Part shown: positions 43,936-54,864 of the stretch, piece by piece
Position numbering within the stretch: position 1 is the stretch's first letter
How the letters are laid out: every line of letters begins with the position of its first letter
NCBI GenBank assembly: GCA_022606425.2
Contig: JAHDVF020000590.1
Coordinates: forward strand, 1,054,001 to 1,118,000
Direction of reading: 5' to 3'
DNA from: Lepidostoma basale
Lineage: Eukaryota > Arthropoda > Insecta > Trichoptera > Lepidostomatidae
Length of the DNA stretch: 64,000 nt
Program-made: the position numbers and the translations under genes
The notes under the pieces: model-generated
The model's input: only the letters and a program-made list of their open reading frames with translations
The model's database searches: none
What the model was told of the DNA's origin: nothing

Positions 43936-44689
43936 CCTTCTGATATGTATGATTTTTTGGTCTCATGTTGTATTATCTTATCTTTGTAACATCGTTTTGT
44001 GTCCAAATGAGTCGCCTTAATGTTTTTGGTTTGTAATGTTTCATTTGTGTATCATGTATAGAAAAAAAAATTAAAAAATAAGCATTTTAGGTAATGATCC
44101 AAAAAAATATGGACAGTGCAGTAGAGTATTTCCTTAAAGCCGAACATTTCTATTCGCATAGTCCCTTCAGCGAGGCTGGTGTCCAATCGGATTCGCAATT
44201 TAACGGGCAGTGGTGGTCCGCGGGCCGCGCCAGGGAGGGCCAGGGAGATAAATAGCCCCCGCCCTGACAAACAAACAGCCATGTAATTCGGAAATGGTCA
44301 AATTAATAGTTTCCCCAGATGTATCCCCTGGAGACGATGAATTGGAACGGCCGGAGGCTTAGTAAGGAAATTCTTAGCATCTGTGCTATCCTTCAAGAGG
44401 GTTGAACTGAAGAAAAATAATCCAGCTTCTTGTTTATAGCGAGTCAAAGTACCTGCTTATAAATTTCAAAAAGTGGAATAGAATAATTGTGTAATTGAAT
44501 AGTTCTTCCTTTTGATTATTATGCAATATATGAAAACATAATAATTCAATGCAAGTTTTTGTTATTATAGCCGTATTGTATTTATTGGTGGTTGTGGTAT
44601 TTATTTTGTAAAACTCCACTATAAAATATAATAAAGAAAACGCGTTTGCTTTAACGTGATTTAAGTGATTTTTATTTCTATTATTATTA
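43936..44689. other. Unique sequence with GC-rich island
   Basis: 44120-44370 (GCGAGGCTGGTGTCC, GGTCCGCGGGCCGCGCCAGG, ACGGCCGGAGGC) is single-copy and CpG-rich. The 76-codon minus-strand frame there has no other support. Possibly regulatory. Confidence 0.35.
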
Positions 44690-45085
44690 TTTCCTTATGT
44701 ATGGAAGTAAAGCATGGAACTGGCAAAAGAAAGATGAAAGTAGAATTAATGCAGTAGAAAGTAGATGGTGTTATGAACAAAATAATAAATGAATCATTAA
44801 GATGGTTTGGTGAAATGAAGAAAATGGTAAAAAAAATATATTAACGATGTAAATGAAACCAGAAATAGAGGAAGACCGAGGAAAACGTGGCACAATCAAA
44901 TAAATCAAATATTGAATGTCGGCCATGAGATGAATTAGAGAAATCTATGCATGTGCATGACACGATGTATGAATGTTGAGGAACCGAGAGAAATATGTCA
45001 GGAAAGAAAAGTGTGGCAGTCCATCCTTTCTGCCTACCCCTTCGGGGAGACTGCGTGATGATTAGTTAGTTAGTTAGTTAGTTAT
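44690..45085 (+). pseudogene. LINE-T 3' region with deletion
   Basis: MYGSKAWNWQKKDESRINAV, then after a gap RRPRKTWHNQINQILNVGH and CGRPM-like residues, ending GGGGAGACTGCGTGATG and (TTAG)n. A deletion removes the HMERMNE segment. Confidence 0.75.
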
Positions 45086-46017
45086 TTACATATAAATATA
45101 TCTTAAAACTTGTGACAAATTTATTTCGTTTTGCGAAAAGAAAAACAAAAGAGTTTTCATATAATAAATAAATAAAAAATCACTGTAATACCGATAAGTA
45201 ATCGCGTTTTCATTATATACAATATTGAATAACCGTGCTGTATTTCCCGAAGGGTGTCATTGAAATAAGTTTTGAAACAAATGTATTTTTTTACATCATC
45301 TTATCAAATGATTTATTTGTGAATACAAAATAACCATTGGATTGCAAATCTTGGATTCACAATTGAGTGCTGGATATTAAAAAGGTGACAAGTATCAATA
45401 AATTCAAAAAGTGCTTGGAATTGGTGTTAAACTTAACACAATAACTTGCAAAGTGATGACACCCGTGTTACATGACCTTACACGACAAATGTAACAATAA
45501 AAACAGTTTTTTCCCTTATATTTTTTTGTTTCATGAAGCATTATGAAATAGTATTTCATACTTTTCACTTATTAAGCATGTATCTGAATTGAAACAATTG
45601 AAAAAAATGCGGCATAAAAAATTACTATAAACCGTAAAGTGCCTAATAAAATTATTAAATAAATAACCCTACCATCAACAAGAAGCAGTGTAACTCATAT
45701 TTGATTCAAATGAAGAATATCTGATGCGATAAAATAGTTGAAAGCCACCGTTTTGTTTAACCGAAAAGTTTATAAAAGTCTGTTCATTAATAAGTGAAAG
45801 TAAATTTTGTATGGCCGATAGGAGTAAACCCTTCCACGCCTCAGCCTATTGTCTAACCCAACTCAGCTCTTACTTGACAGTGGCCGCTTTGCGCTACTAT
45901 ACTGGACTGCTAGGATGACCACACTTCTCGGACAGTTTGTACTAAATTAAGAAGCACAAATAAATATCGATATTTTTAAATCGTTGACAATAAAAATAAA
46001 TTAAGTTTATATCGTTC
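45086..46017. other. AT-rich stretch, no gene seen
   Basis: A small GC-richer patch at 45810-45930 is single-copy. No coding signal recognised. Confidence 0.45.
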
Positions 46018-46105
46018 TCCCGATGATGAAGGTGTAAGCCTTCGAAACATGCCGAGAAAAATAAACTCAAAAGCGGGAAAACTGTGTTTTAATTCATAAA
46101 AAAAA
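46018..46105 (+). repeat. Hammerhead-like right arm
   Basis: GATGATGAAGGTGTAAGCCTTCGAAACATGCC, then GAGAAAAATAAACTCAAAAGCGGG: TGATGA, AAGG/CCTT stem with a TGTAAG loop, CGAAAC. Same family as 35422-35622 but without the left arm. Confidence 0.55.
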
Positions 46106-46189
46106 GTTAAGTTAAGTTATAGTCAACCATCATTTATATTTTCGATAATCCTGTATCTTTCTAAATTTACGTATTTAATGAGACATGTT

Positions 46190-46735
46190 CAGTGTATATA
46201 GCGGGACATGTTGCCAGATTGGTAAAAGATAGATAGACCAGAAGGGTGGTGGAGTGTAGACTCCACGAAGACAAAATAAACAGCGGGAGACCCCCACACG
46301 ATGGTCCGATGAAATTAGAAGAATTGCTGGCTATTGGATGCGAAAGATACAAGACAGGAATACGTAGAGAAGTATGCAGTGAACGACAACGGCTGTTTTA
46401 AGTCAGTAAGTAAGCCCATAGTACCTACAATATAATATTTTAATGTATGGCTGTGAGATATGGTGCCTAACGGAAAGCGAAAGAAAGAGACTGGAGACCT
46501 TCGTGACCTGGTCGTAAAGAATAATTTCCTGGAGGGACCACATCACTGCTGAGGTTCTAATCTAATACTGAGGGGACTAACTCGAGAAGAGGATCTGGAC
46601 CAAATTTTTTGAGGGTATGAGCTACGTCTAATACGTGAAGCTGAAGAGGAAAGAAAGGACAAAGGGGAGGATGAGATGCAGATCTTTGCTGCATGCCAAT
46701 CCCCAGAATTGAAAGAAAATAATAAGGTATGTTTA
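46190..46735 (+). pseudogene. Two RTE-like LINE fragments in tandem
   Basis: 46195-46400: AGHVARLVKDR, RVVE, GRPPHDGP/TRWSDEIRR (frameshifted), C-terminal block of family D type. 46430-46730: ILMYGCEIWCLTESERKRLE, RIISWRDHITAEVL, and a basic tail ending in ATGCAGATC. The order (C-terminal piece first) shows two insertions. Confidence 0.6.
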
Positions 46736-47369
46736 TCAATCCTACTGTCAATTAAAATTAAACGATGTATGCTTTCAATTGATGGTACAATGAATTTTAT
46801 TATTTTCAGTAGAATAATGAATGTGACATTTATATTGTTTCTTAAACAATGATGAAAAGTACCATATTGAATATTGGACGATAAGAAGCAAATCTGTGTT
46901 GTAAACCATTCTCCTATATTGAAACCAAAGAAGAAGATTCGCTTATCAATCGCAATAAAATATAATAATCAAAATTAAACGATATGGTTTAGATTGATGG
47001 AACGATGCATATTATTATTTTTAGTCGTAAAAGGAATATAAAATTGATATTGGTTCTAAAACACGGGTGCAAAATACCACATTAAATATTGACGAAAACG
47101 TTCGTTTTATTAAGGCTTTTTTTTATCGGATTGACATATTTCGCGATTCTTGGGCATTATAATTTCGGTATATAAGAGTAGCTACATAAACGCTATTAGA
47201 AAACTAAATGTATGCTTTTGTAATGTTTTCAAAGAGAATTATATAATATAATAGCATTGTTAATTATTTGATAGGAAATTCCCTTTTTAATTGAAAAGGG
47301 TGGGTTCGTGCTCGTATCTGTGACAACAGCTCGGGATCATTAATCAGGTAATTAGTAAATTAAAACTAT
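46736..47369. other. AT-rich stretch with one decayed fold-back arm
   Basis: 47085-47180 (ACGAAAACGTTCGTTTTATT, GGATTGACATATTTCGCG, GGGCATTAT) is a decayed left arm. Tandem-like ACCATATTGAATATTGGACG (46861) and ACCACATTAAATATTGACG (47077) are related short motifs. No gene. Confidence 0.4.
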
Positions 47370-47545
47370 TTGTAATTCATGGTCCCCCTAGCCAGCGCTG
47401 CTCCCCGGGGGCGTCACACCGGAAGATAAATCTTTAATAACCAAAATTCGGGCCACAATTCCCCAAAACTCATTTATTAACCGGGACACTGGCGGGAGGG
47501 TGCCGCTACCCCCACCCGGCCGCCTTCAAGACACAGCAACATGTA
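47370..47545. other. GC-rich single-copy island
   Basis: GGTCCCCCTAGCCAGCGCTG, CTCCCCGGGGGCGTCACACC, CGGGAGGGTGCCGCTACCCC, CACCCGGCCGCC. Unusual against AT-rich flanks, with short palindromic G/C stems. No open frame with support. Regulatory or structural role possible. Confidence 0.35.
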
Positions 47546-48795
47546 TTATAGTTGCTACTCAATTACAATATATAAAAAAACAAACGTAATTTTAATTTCA
47601 TTTTATGACATCATCTTATTGGCATAAAATAGGGCACAACGATTGTATGAAACAACGTTCAAATTCCAGTTTTAAAAATCTTAAAACATCACAGCCATAA
47701 CACAACAAATATACGTTTTCGTGACAAACATTTCGTTACAAAATCATCGAGATATTTTTAACTAATTTTCATAAACATTTATTGTAATTTTGAAGTACAA
47801 TTTTCAACACTACTTTCTACACTTTATTCATCAGCGGATAATACAGTTACGTTATATAGTCCATTGTTTTGGCCGAAACACTATGATACCTTATCATTTT
47901 AAACTGTCAAATTAATTAAGTTTGTTTTTTGTATCACAATTTAATTGGAGTTAAGTTATATTTACAACTCAGTACGGAGGAGGTTGCCTCCAAAATATGT
48001 CTAATATTTTTTTTGTAAAAATATTTAATAAATAAAGTGGGCAAAAGAGTATTTAAACTTCTCTTTCCAACTTAACAATAGAATTCCAGTATCAACACCT
48101 CTACTATAAAGTAAAGAACATATATTATAGTTTAAAAATAAGAAATCTGCACGTTCGTTTAAAATTGGTTATGTATGTCATTGAAGTAAATACTAAAAAA
48201 GTGATTATTACTTGGTCAAATTCTCATACTTATTAATACTATTATCACATATTTTATAAATAATGGCGTAATTGTTCACCAGGTTTCAAATAAACAAGCA
48301 TACTACAATAAATTAGTGTAAACGTACCTTGCAACTACAATGTCGAACACGCCGGACTGCCGTGGAGTTAGTTAAAACGTAAAATCTTGCAAACACTGAA
48401 ACCAATATGTCCATGGTTTAATAACAATGTGATCCGTATTTAAATAAGTGTTAAACCACCAAATTAACTTATGAAAACAGTGATTTTATAATTATCAAGT
48501 GTTACATTTTGAGGTTACGAGCCGAGCGACATCGTGTGTTATATTGCTAACTACTTCGTAAATAAGAACGATTGAATCGCATTTCTCGGGTAGTGGTAAC
48601 AATAAAATTAAAAAGTTTGTTTATATTAATAAGTACAAAATAAAAGTCACCATAGATATTTATCTACATAAAACTAATTTTGTGAATGACATATAAAAAA
48701 GTTGTTTTATCTAGGAGACTGTTTTTTTTTAATTCGTAGAGCTGTTTTTGTTTGTTTTTAAATTGAATAAATATCCAAATTAAATAAATTACTCT
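47546..48795. other. AT-rich stretch, no gene seen
   Basis: TAGTCCATTGTTTTGGCCG (47860) is the inverse of a motif at 20226-20262. Otherwise nothing recognised. Confidence 0.45.
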
Positions 48796-49146
48796 ATGAC
48801 TAAAAAAAGCACCAACAACGAAGCGGTTTGCTTAGTTGGGAAATGAAAAAAAGGTAATAGATCAATTAATTGTAAAATTGAAATCTTGGAACGTCAGAAG
48901 AAGGTACAATGTAGAAATTCAGATGGCTCGTGAAAACGAGAAAAAAAAACTTGACGATATACCTTATAAGGTCTATGGTACCATACAATTTGTCTATTGA
49001 GAGCAAAATAGCATAAAATAGTATTAAATTACCTAATAATATGAAGTTGTATTTACCACTACTCGACATAGTGAAGAATACAGTGAGGATATTCCCAAAA
49101 AAGTTACAATGACATAAAATGAATTCTATGGATCTAACTTTGCAAG
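48796..49146 (+). other. Candidate exon cluster, weak
   Basis: Short frames look coding but cannot be joined with confidence. One is an ATG-initiated frame at 48796 (MTKKSTNNEAVCLVGK). Another is a frame after CAG at 48923 (MARENEKKKLDDIPYK, then AAG|GTCTAT). A third is a segment ending in a perfect donor, TTGCAAG|GTAAGTCC at 49146/49147. Together with the possible terminal exon at 50946 they could be an AT-rich host gene. No family recognised. Confidence 0.22.
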
Positions 49147-50319
49147 GTAAGTCCTCAATCTATGTAAATATACGTTTGGATTAGAAACGGTAATCTTTTG
49201 GATTGGAAAGGTTCAAACATTCAAATAAGTTCTTCCTTCTCCTTTTCTGAAAATAAATTATCATTCAATTGAAGGCCTCAAATGGAATTAGTTATCCTTT
49301 ACCAACATATCAGAAGTCGACGATTTTAAATAGTCGATTCGTACATGAAATTTTCGCTTACGATTATTATTTTTTTGTTTGTTTTGTTAAAATGAAATTT
49401 GGATCGATTCGCGAGTGTTTTATTAGAATTAGTTTAATGCAAGGTATACTGTGTTGAGAATATCATGGGAGACGACTGCATCTATATCCAGAAATGGAGT
49501 CTGGGTCATGACAGCTGTCTCAAATAAGCTGCCAAGAAAATACTCGTGGAAAAGTGACAGTGGTATAGTCCGACATTAAAACCAATCCTTATTCTAATGA
49601 ACATGTTTACATGCACGAGGTATATATTCTATCTCTCTCTTCTCTGATTACTATTGTTCGCGGTTCCAAATGATCTAAGATGTCTATCTTCAGTAAAATA
49701 TTAATTAAATCTCAGTTTAAAATTATCGGAAAGAGGGTGAGGTCCTGAAATCCAATCGAAAATAAAATATTTTCTCCCTGAAATTACATAAGCTTAGATA
49801 TTCAATGGTTTATAAATTAATTTCAATATGTTAGCTCCATATAAATATGAGTTAAATGTCACACAATGTGGTATCTCATTAATTTTTTATGCTCATTATG
49901 CTCGTACTCACGGGAAATAAAGTATACACTAATATAAATATTATTAGTTTTTTTTCTTTGCTTAGATTTCACTTTTCAATGCAATTAATACGTTAAAATT
50001 TCAGTGTTTTTTTATTTATTGTATTCGTTGATTAATGGACTTGTTTTGGTTCAACATTAAAAGGGGATTGAGTAGGTGTACGGTACATTTGTAATATTTA
50101 CGATTTTATGTTTGCCAACCAGTTTTATTCAAATCGGGAACCTGTTTAATTATGTTATAGTTGAAGATCATCAAAAACAAATAAAAAGTTCAGCCGATGG
50201 TTTTTCAATAAATCAAATAACCACGTACTATCTCATATTAAACATGCTTCTATGGAAACGATTAGCCCCATTTATTGTTTCTTGAAAAATGATGTAAAAA
50301 TCAATATTATACAATTAAT
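49147..50319. other. Intergenic or intronic, no firm gene
   Basis: A 20-codon ATG frame at 49464 (MGDDCIYIQKWSLGHDSCLK, then stop) is the only other coding-like patch. The rest is AT-rich. Confidence 0.35.
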
Positions 50320-50495
50320 ATTGAACTTTTGTTTTCTACAGGTGTCATTATATTTTATTAGAAAGACAGGTTTCGCTTTTACCGAATGTTTAAAAATAAT
50401 ATGACATTTGATATTGTCTTAGCAAGGCGAAACATATCATTCTTATGAAATATAAAAATACTTCTAGATAACAGACGTTTAATTCATATTTGACT
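50320..50495. repeat. Penelope-type fold-back, decayed
   Basis: Left arm TTTTGTTTTCTACAGG...GAAAGACAGGTTTCGC. Right arm TGTCTTAGCAAGGCGAAACATATCAT, AAATACTTCTAGATAACAGACG. The GGCGAAAC core is kept. Confidence 0.55.
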
Positions 50496-50639
50496 TTCTC
50501 TTTATTCGGTTGTCAGAATTCGATTTCTCATGAAAAAACACCAAGAAAAGGGTTAGGTCAATTTGTTGTATTAATGATTAGTTATATTTAAAAATAGCAT
50601 TTATTGTACAGCTTTCTAATACACGAGTATTTAAGTGAT

Positions 50640-50805
50640 TGATGATTGTCACACTGTCTTTGGTCTGGTGTAGAATTCACGTGACAATAAAATGGCGATA
50701 GATTGGCTACCTATCACATGTCACGAGAATCAATATATTAGCTAAAAAAATAAATTGTATACGGTAATTGGGTTCGAACAACCTGTTGTATACATAAAAA
50801 ATAAT
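50640..50805 (+). repeat. SINE-1 body without head, variant tail
   Basis: GATTGTCACACTGTCTTTGG, GTGTAGAATTCACGTGACAATAAAATGG, CACATGTCACGAGAATCAATA, then ATTGTATACGGTAATTGGGTTCGAACAACCTGTTGTATAC. The second part, an imperfect GTATAC palindrome, replaces the usual tail and recurs at 54980 and (inverted) 22383. Confidence 0.6.
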
Positions 50806-50945
50806 AATAATAAATAAAAAAAATAAAAAAAATAAGATTTCGGAAAATATTTCTGCTTACTGTTTCGGAGAGACAGTTAGTTATGAATTTAAAAAAATAT
50901 TTGTAATAATACTTTACCATCGTTATATTTCTCTTGTTCTTCTAG

Positions 50946-50984
50946 TTCCGAGAGGATTTGACAGCTCGAGATTCAGCTTCATAA
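50946..50984 (+). CDS. Candidate terminal exon of an unknown gene
   Basis: A strong polypyrimidine-AG acceptor (TTTCTCTTGTTCTTCTAG) is followed by 12 codons and TAA in one frame (FREDLTARDSAS). In another frame a longer 3' end starts PRGFDSSRFSFIRADPK. AATAAA follows near 51004. The upstream exon is unknown; see 48796-49146. Confidence 0.3.
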   Translation, partial: FREDLTARDSAS

Positions 50985-51371
50985 GAGCAGATCCCAAGAG
51001 TGGAATAAAACCTAATATAATATATAAACTATTATAAAGAGGTTTTAATGAAATGGCTTTATTTCTCTTATAAATAATGCTGAAATAATAAATAATAAAA
51101 GATCTTTTGAGGTTTTAAAAAATCGTTAATTTTATTATAATAAACGTAGTAGGAATTGTTACAAAATTGTATGTTTTAATATGTTTTTGAAATATTATGT
51201 TTACATACTTTATTTTTGTGAAGTCATAATATAATAATTTTAAAAGATGTTTGTTTTTGAAAAGGCACTTTGATTGTTTATCACCTGTAGAAATTTAAAA
51301 AAAAATTATTCTCTCTTTAGCTTAAACGACACTTTTAAGGCTTATGTACTATGTATACTTTAGTTTTGTTT
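50985..51371. other. 3' flank shared by two genes
   Basis: AT-rich. TTTATT at 51209-51214 is an AATAAA signal for the minus-strand gene at 51372-51728, about 160 nt past its stop. Confidence 0.5.
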
Positions 51372-51728
51372 CTAGCTGCTGTATTTCACTGGTCTAGCAC
51401 CGCAGCACTTTGGGGGGCGACACTTGTTGGGATCTCTCGGCTCCTTCTTCTTGTAATTATGTGGACACTTCAGTTGGCCGGGCGGGCAGCATCCGGGGAA
51501 AACGGGCTTCATTTCATATCTCCCGGACTGCCTCGTGCAAGCTGGAGCGTGGAAGCAATGCGCCTTGCAGGGGAGATCATAGCAGCAAGGCGGACTCGGC
51601 CTGTAAGATATCGGTTCGGGCGGAGGAATTTTCAGCGGCTTCACTCTTAACGGGAATGGTTTCCACGGCTTGTGACACACGCATCTTGGTGGTATAATAG
51701 CTTCAGTACCGCACAGGATAATAGACAT
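51372..51728 (-). CDS. Cysteine/proline-rich protein, 118 residues
   Basis: Single-exon gene on the minus strand. Of 118 residues about 14 are Cys and 25 Pro, with motifs such as PPRCVCHKPW, PPCCYDLPCKAHC, FPGCCPPGQLKC and CRPPKCCGARP. There is no signal peptide (start MSIILCGTEAIIPP), membrane segment or enzyme domain, so it is probably an intracellular structural protein crosslinked through cysteines. The start is the first ATG of the open frame. The gene is GC-richer than its AT-rich flanks. It lies head-to-head with the gene at 52065. Similar compositions occur in insect sperm-tail proteins of the Mst84D/87F type. That is analogy by composition, not homology, and a cuticle or eggshell role would normally need a signal peptide. 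Confidence 0.8.
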   Translation of the reverse strand: MSIILCGTEAIIPPRCVCHKPWKPFPLRVKPLKIPPPEPISYRPSPPCCYDLPCKAHCFHAPACTRQSGRYEMKPVFPGCCPPGQLKCPHNYKKKEPRDPNKCRPPKCCGARPVKYSS

Positions 51729-52064
51729 ATTGTAAGGTTATTTACGTAATTTAAATACTATTATGACTTCGTTTTTAATATATTTTTAAACTTTTTTTTT
51801 ACATTTTAAAATTATACTGCACTCTAAAATTTATCCATTTTAATGACACAAACAATTGCTAGCGAATAAAGATCGGTTTTCAAAATATTTTTTTATGGAT
51901 TCAAAAAAAGATTGTTTATGTGCTCGATAAACAAATGGTATCTAATAAGTGTAAAATTTAACGTTTGGGAGAAATGTCAAAAATTTTGTGTTTGTCTTAA
52001 AAAATATTTTAATAACAAAAAAAGTATTAAAAGTGTTGCCAAAACGTAGAAATTAACGTTTGAA
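51729..52064. promoter_or_regulatory. Shared divergent promoter region
   Basis: 336 bp between two opposite start codons, AT-rich, with no repeat. Both Cys/Pro-rich genes must start from here unless they have distant untranslated exons, so coordinated expression is likely. No canonical TATA box can be chosen with confidence in such AT-rich DNA. Confidence 0.5.
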
Positions 52065-52219
52065 ATGGGTAAAATGGACGTTTGTTATAAGCCAAAGGCT
52101 AAGTCAAGCTGCCCAAAACCAAAGTCAAAGGGGCCCTGCTATAAGCCGATCAAGTACTGCGGGCGCGCTCCAGATTGCAGCTGCCCTCCACCGTGTCCTC
52201 CGCCCAAGTCTACATTCAG
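52065..52219 (+). CDS. Cysteine/proline-rich protein, exon 1
   Basis: ATG at 52065 (an in-frame Met follows at codon 4). The exon encodes 51 codons plus two bases and ends TTCAG|GTATTC. Residues include CYKPKAKSSCPKPKSKGPC and SCPPPCPPPKSTF: Lys-Pro-Cys spacing without a signal peptide. It joins exon 2 at 53930 in phase (AG plus G gives Arg). The 1.7-kb intron is almost wholly LINE-T, fold-back and family B debris. The complete product has 129 residues, about 20 Cys and 33 Pro. Function unknown; sperm structural protein is the leading guess. Confidence 0.8.
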
Positions 52220-52289
52220 GTATTCGCGCATATTTATATGTCACGTGAAATACTGAAATTCATTAAATTAACACAATTGAAAAAAAAAA

Positions 52290-53230
52290 CCTAACTAACC
52301 ATCACGCCGTGTCTCCGAAGGGGTAGGCAGAAAGAATGGACTGCTACACTTTTCTTTCCTGACATATTTCTCTAGATTCCTCAACATTAATACATCGTGC
52401 ATTCACGCGCGTCGATTTTTCTGACTCCTCACGTGGCCGACATTCAATATTTGATTTATTTGATAGTGCCACGTTTTCCTCGGTCTTCCTCTATTTCTGG
52501 TTCCATTTACATCGTTAACATATATATATTTTTACTATTCTTTCGTCATTCATTCTTTCCATGTGCCCAAACCATCTTAATGTTAGTTTCGTTATTTTGT
52601 TCATAACATTTTCATTCGAACTGCATTTACTTCTTATATTACATTTTTTTCAATTTATTTTTGAAAAAGAAGAAATCATGACAGTCTACAACATTAGCGT
52701 GAATGGTGAATGAAGCAAGCTTTTCAACAAGAGTATATGATAACGATGTTAATGGAACTAGAAATAAAGGAAGACCGAGGAAAATGTGATACGATCAAAT
52801 AAATCAAATATTGAATGTCGGCCACCTGATGACTCGGAGATATCGATGTGCGAGCATAACACGATGTATGGATGTTGATGAAGGGAGAGAAGTATGTCAT
52901 GAATGAACAGTGTGGCGGTTTATTTTTTCTGTTTGGCACTTCAGGCTGACGGTTACGTATATATACGAGTACATTCATGAACGATACTGAAAATGTATAT
53001 GAAACTAACTAACTGAGTAACCATCACGCCGTTTCACAAGGGGTGGCAGAATAAATGGACTGCCACACTTTTTTTCCTGACATATTTTTCTCGTATCCTC
53101 AACATTCATATATCGTGTCGCACACACGTCGATTTCTCCGATTCTTCACGTGTCCGACATTTAATATAATTGATTTGATCTTTTCACGTTTTCCTTGGTC
53201 TTCCTCTAGTTATTGTTCCGTAATACTATA
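52290..53230. mobile_element. LINE-T fragments in the intron, three pieces
   Basis: 52290-52675 minus strand (starts CTAACTAACCATCACGCCG; complement of GRPRKTW and HMERMN regions). 52670-52975 plus strand (GAAATAAAGGAAGACCGAGG, NVGHLMTRRYRCASITRCMD-like). 52985-53225 minus strand (AACTAACTGAGTAACCATCACGCC). The opposing orientations show separate insertions. Confidence 0.7.
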
Positions 53231-53254
53231 GGGAAAATAATATAATACTATCAT

Positions 53255-53400
53255 ATTATTTGTTTCTTGAACAATGATGTAAAACTATACATTAAATGTC
53301 TGTAATAGGAATGAAAATGTCTGTTTTCTAGATGATTTATTATATTTTATGTGAATGACATGCTTCGCACGTCTAATGCTAATAATAATATTATCACCTT
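53255..53400. repeat. Fold-back left arm in the intron
   Basis: TTTGTTTCTTGAACAATGATG, AATAGGAATGAAAATGTCTG, GTGAATGACATGCTTCGCACG. Right arm absent. Confidence 0.55.
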
Positions 53401-53559
53401 GAATCACCTATTATTATTAGTTAAAAAAATCTTAATATTACTTGTATTTTAAATTACAAAAAAATATATAAAAATTATAAAAAACTCATTTAAGATTAAC
53501 AGGTTAATAAAGGTTTATTATATATGTTTGATTAAATTTTAAAGAGAACATCAGTTATC

Positions 53560-53885
53560 TTCGTCTTCCTAATTGTAGACCTATGTGGTCTGTTCTCTAG
53601 AGTGTTGCTACTCCTTTGAGGTAGATTCCCAGCTGTCCTTCCATATTTTAGGAGGTTTTCCACGAGGACGAGTCCCATGAGGTCGATTATGCAATGCAAT
53701 ATAGGGGAGTCTGGTGGTGTCCATTCTTTGAACATGACCGTACCAGTCCCTTTTTCGCTGTCTGCTCCATCTTATAATATCCTCAACCGCACATATCTAT
53801 CTTATTCCGGTTTTACTCACGCGAACCCTCAGTGTCTTGCCTGCTATCGTCCTCAGTGTCTTCAAAAGGAAGTCCGTGTTTCAGC
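53560..53885 (-). pseudogene. RTE-like LINE 3' end (family B) in the intron
   Basis: Near-copy of 26215-26510: the minus-strand frame reads KGTGTVMFKEWTPPDSPILH, then CIIDLMGLVLVENLLKYGRT. It ends about 45 nt upstream of the exon 2 acceptor, leaving little intron sequence of host origin. Confidence 0.75.
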
Positions 53886-53929
53886 TTGCTATGGAATTGT
53901 TATAAAACATGACACTCTGCTACATCCAG

Positions 53930-54164
53930 GTGCTACGGGCCATGCTGCGCGCCTCGCTGCCCCTGCCCGGAGACATGGCCCACCATGCACTGCCGCGTCA
54001 AGTGCTGCCCCAAGGAGCCGCGGATAGAGCCGCCCCTGCCCCTCCCTCTGATGCCCAAGTACCAGCCCCCGCGCTGGCTGCCAGAGGCCTGCAAGAAGAA
54101 GATCCTGCCCGAGATACCGTGCAAGGAGTACCCGCCTCTCATCCCGTGCTGCAAACCCTGCTAG
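53930..54164 (+). CDS. Cysteine/proline-rich protein, exon 2 (terminal)
   Basis: Acceptor CTCTGCTACATCCAG at 53915-53929. One base completes the split Arg codon, then 77 codons and TAG. Residues include CYGPCCAPRCPCPETW, HCRVKCCPKEPRIEPP, CKKKILPEIPCKEYPP and LIPCCKPC at the very end. GC content and GC-ending codons are far above the flanks. The overlapping frames on both strands here are shadows. A LINE fragment starts about 15 nt after the stop, so the 3' untranslated region is short or includes it; ATTAAA lies near 54278. Confidence 0.8.
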
Positions 54165-54174
54165 TAGGAAATTT

Positions 54175-54640
54175 ATAAATCTAGGCTCACTTTTCACCAT
54201 TTTCATAAATGCTATTGCAAAGGTGATAAATTTCTCGCGATTCCTTCTATTTGCCAATGATCTGAAATTATTCCTAGAAATTAAATAATCTTGACGACTG
54301 TCTACGCCTCCAGTCGAACATTAACAATATTGTTAACTGGATTCACAGTAATCAAATGCGATTCAATGTCTCAAGTACGTTATGCTATATTTACTAGAGC
54401 ATTGAGAACTGTGTATCATAGATACACGATGAACAACCAACAACTAGCACATGTATCTACTACAATCTCGGGATCATCTATGGGAATAGACTAACTTTTC
54501 GTGCACACACCGAGAGGATTTGTGATATTAAACTAAGGATATCGGGCTTCATCGTTCGGATTGGAAGAGTTTTCAGAGATTACAATGTGCTCAGAGTATA
54601 CAACGCTTCGGTTTGGAGCAGACTCAATGTTAGCACCATC
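54175..54640 (+). pseudogene. CR1/jockey-group LINE, RT active-site fragment
   Basis: Frame at 54180-54290: GSLFTIFINAIAKVINFSRF, then LLFANDLKLFLEI, the catalytic FADD box here changed to FAND. Then CDSMSQVRYAIFTRALRTVY and, frameshifted, a decayed LTFRAHTERIC and RVYNASVWSRL. This is a 5' extension of the family at 39215. Inactive. Confidence 0.75.
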
Positions 54641-54720
54641 AGGTGTTAAAATTAACTTTGTTCAATCAATAATATCAACATAGGTTTTCGAAACAGCTGT
54701 TACGACTTTCTTATAAAAAG
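54628..54720. repeat. Hammerhead-like fold-back remnant
   Basis: TTAGCACCATCAGGTGTTAA (minus: AACACCTGATGG) and ATCAACATAGGTTTTCGAAACAGCTGTTACGAC (plus: arm, CGAAAC, AGCTGT helix) are the two halves of the family at 20052 and 62467. Confidence 0.5.
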
Positions 54721-54864
54721 TAATCAATAAATTGTGATACTCGTACGTTTAATAACAGTATTTCAAAATTCAACCAACTGAGAGATTTATTTAAATAATA
54801 AAAAAAAGCTGCTTTGCCTGAAGAAACAAAAACTCAAATAATTTTATTTGAACCCAAAATTAGA

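Noticed and set aside
51351..51697. Plus-strand frames of 95-99 codons across 51351-51697
   Set aside because: Shadows of the minus-strand Cys/Pro-rich gene, without splice or start context.
53889..54257. Overlapping long frames on both strands at exon 2 (also 53909-54178, 55106-55408)
   Set aside because: They are other frames of GC-rich exons. The chosen frame fits the splice phase and is Cys/Pro-rich; the alternatives run into introns or repeats.
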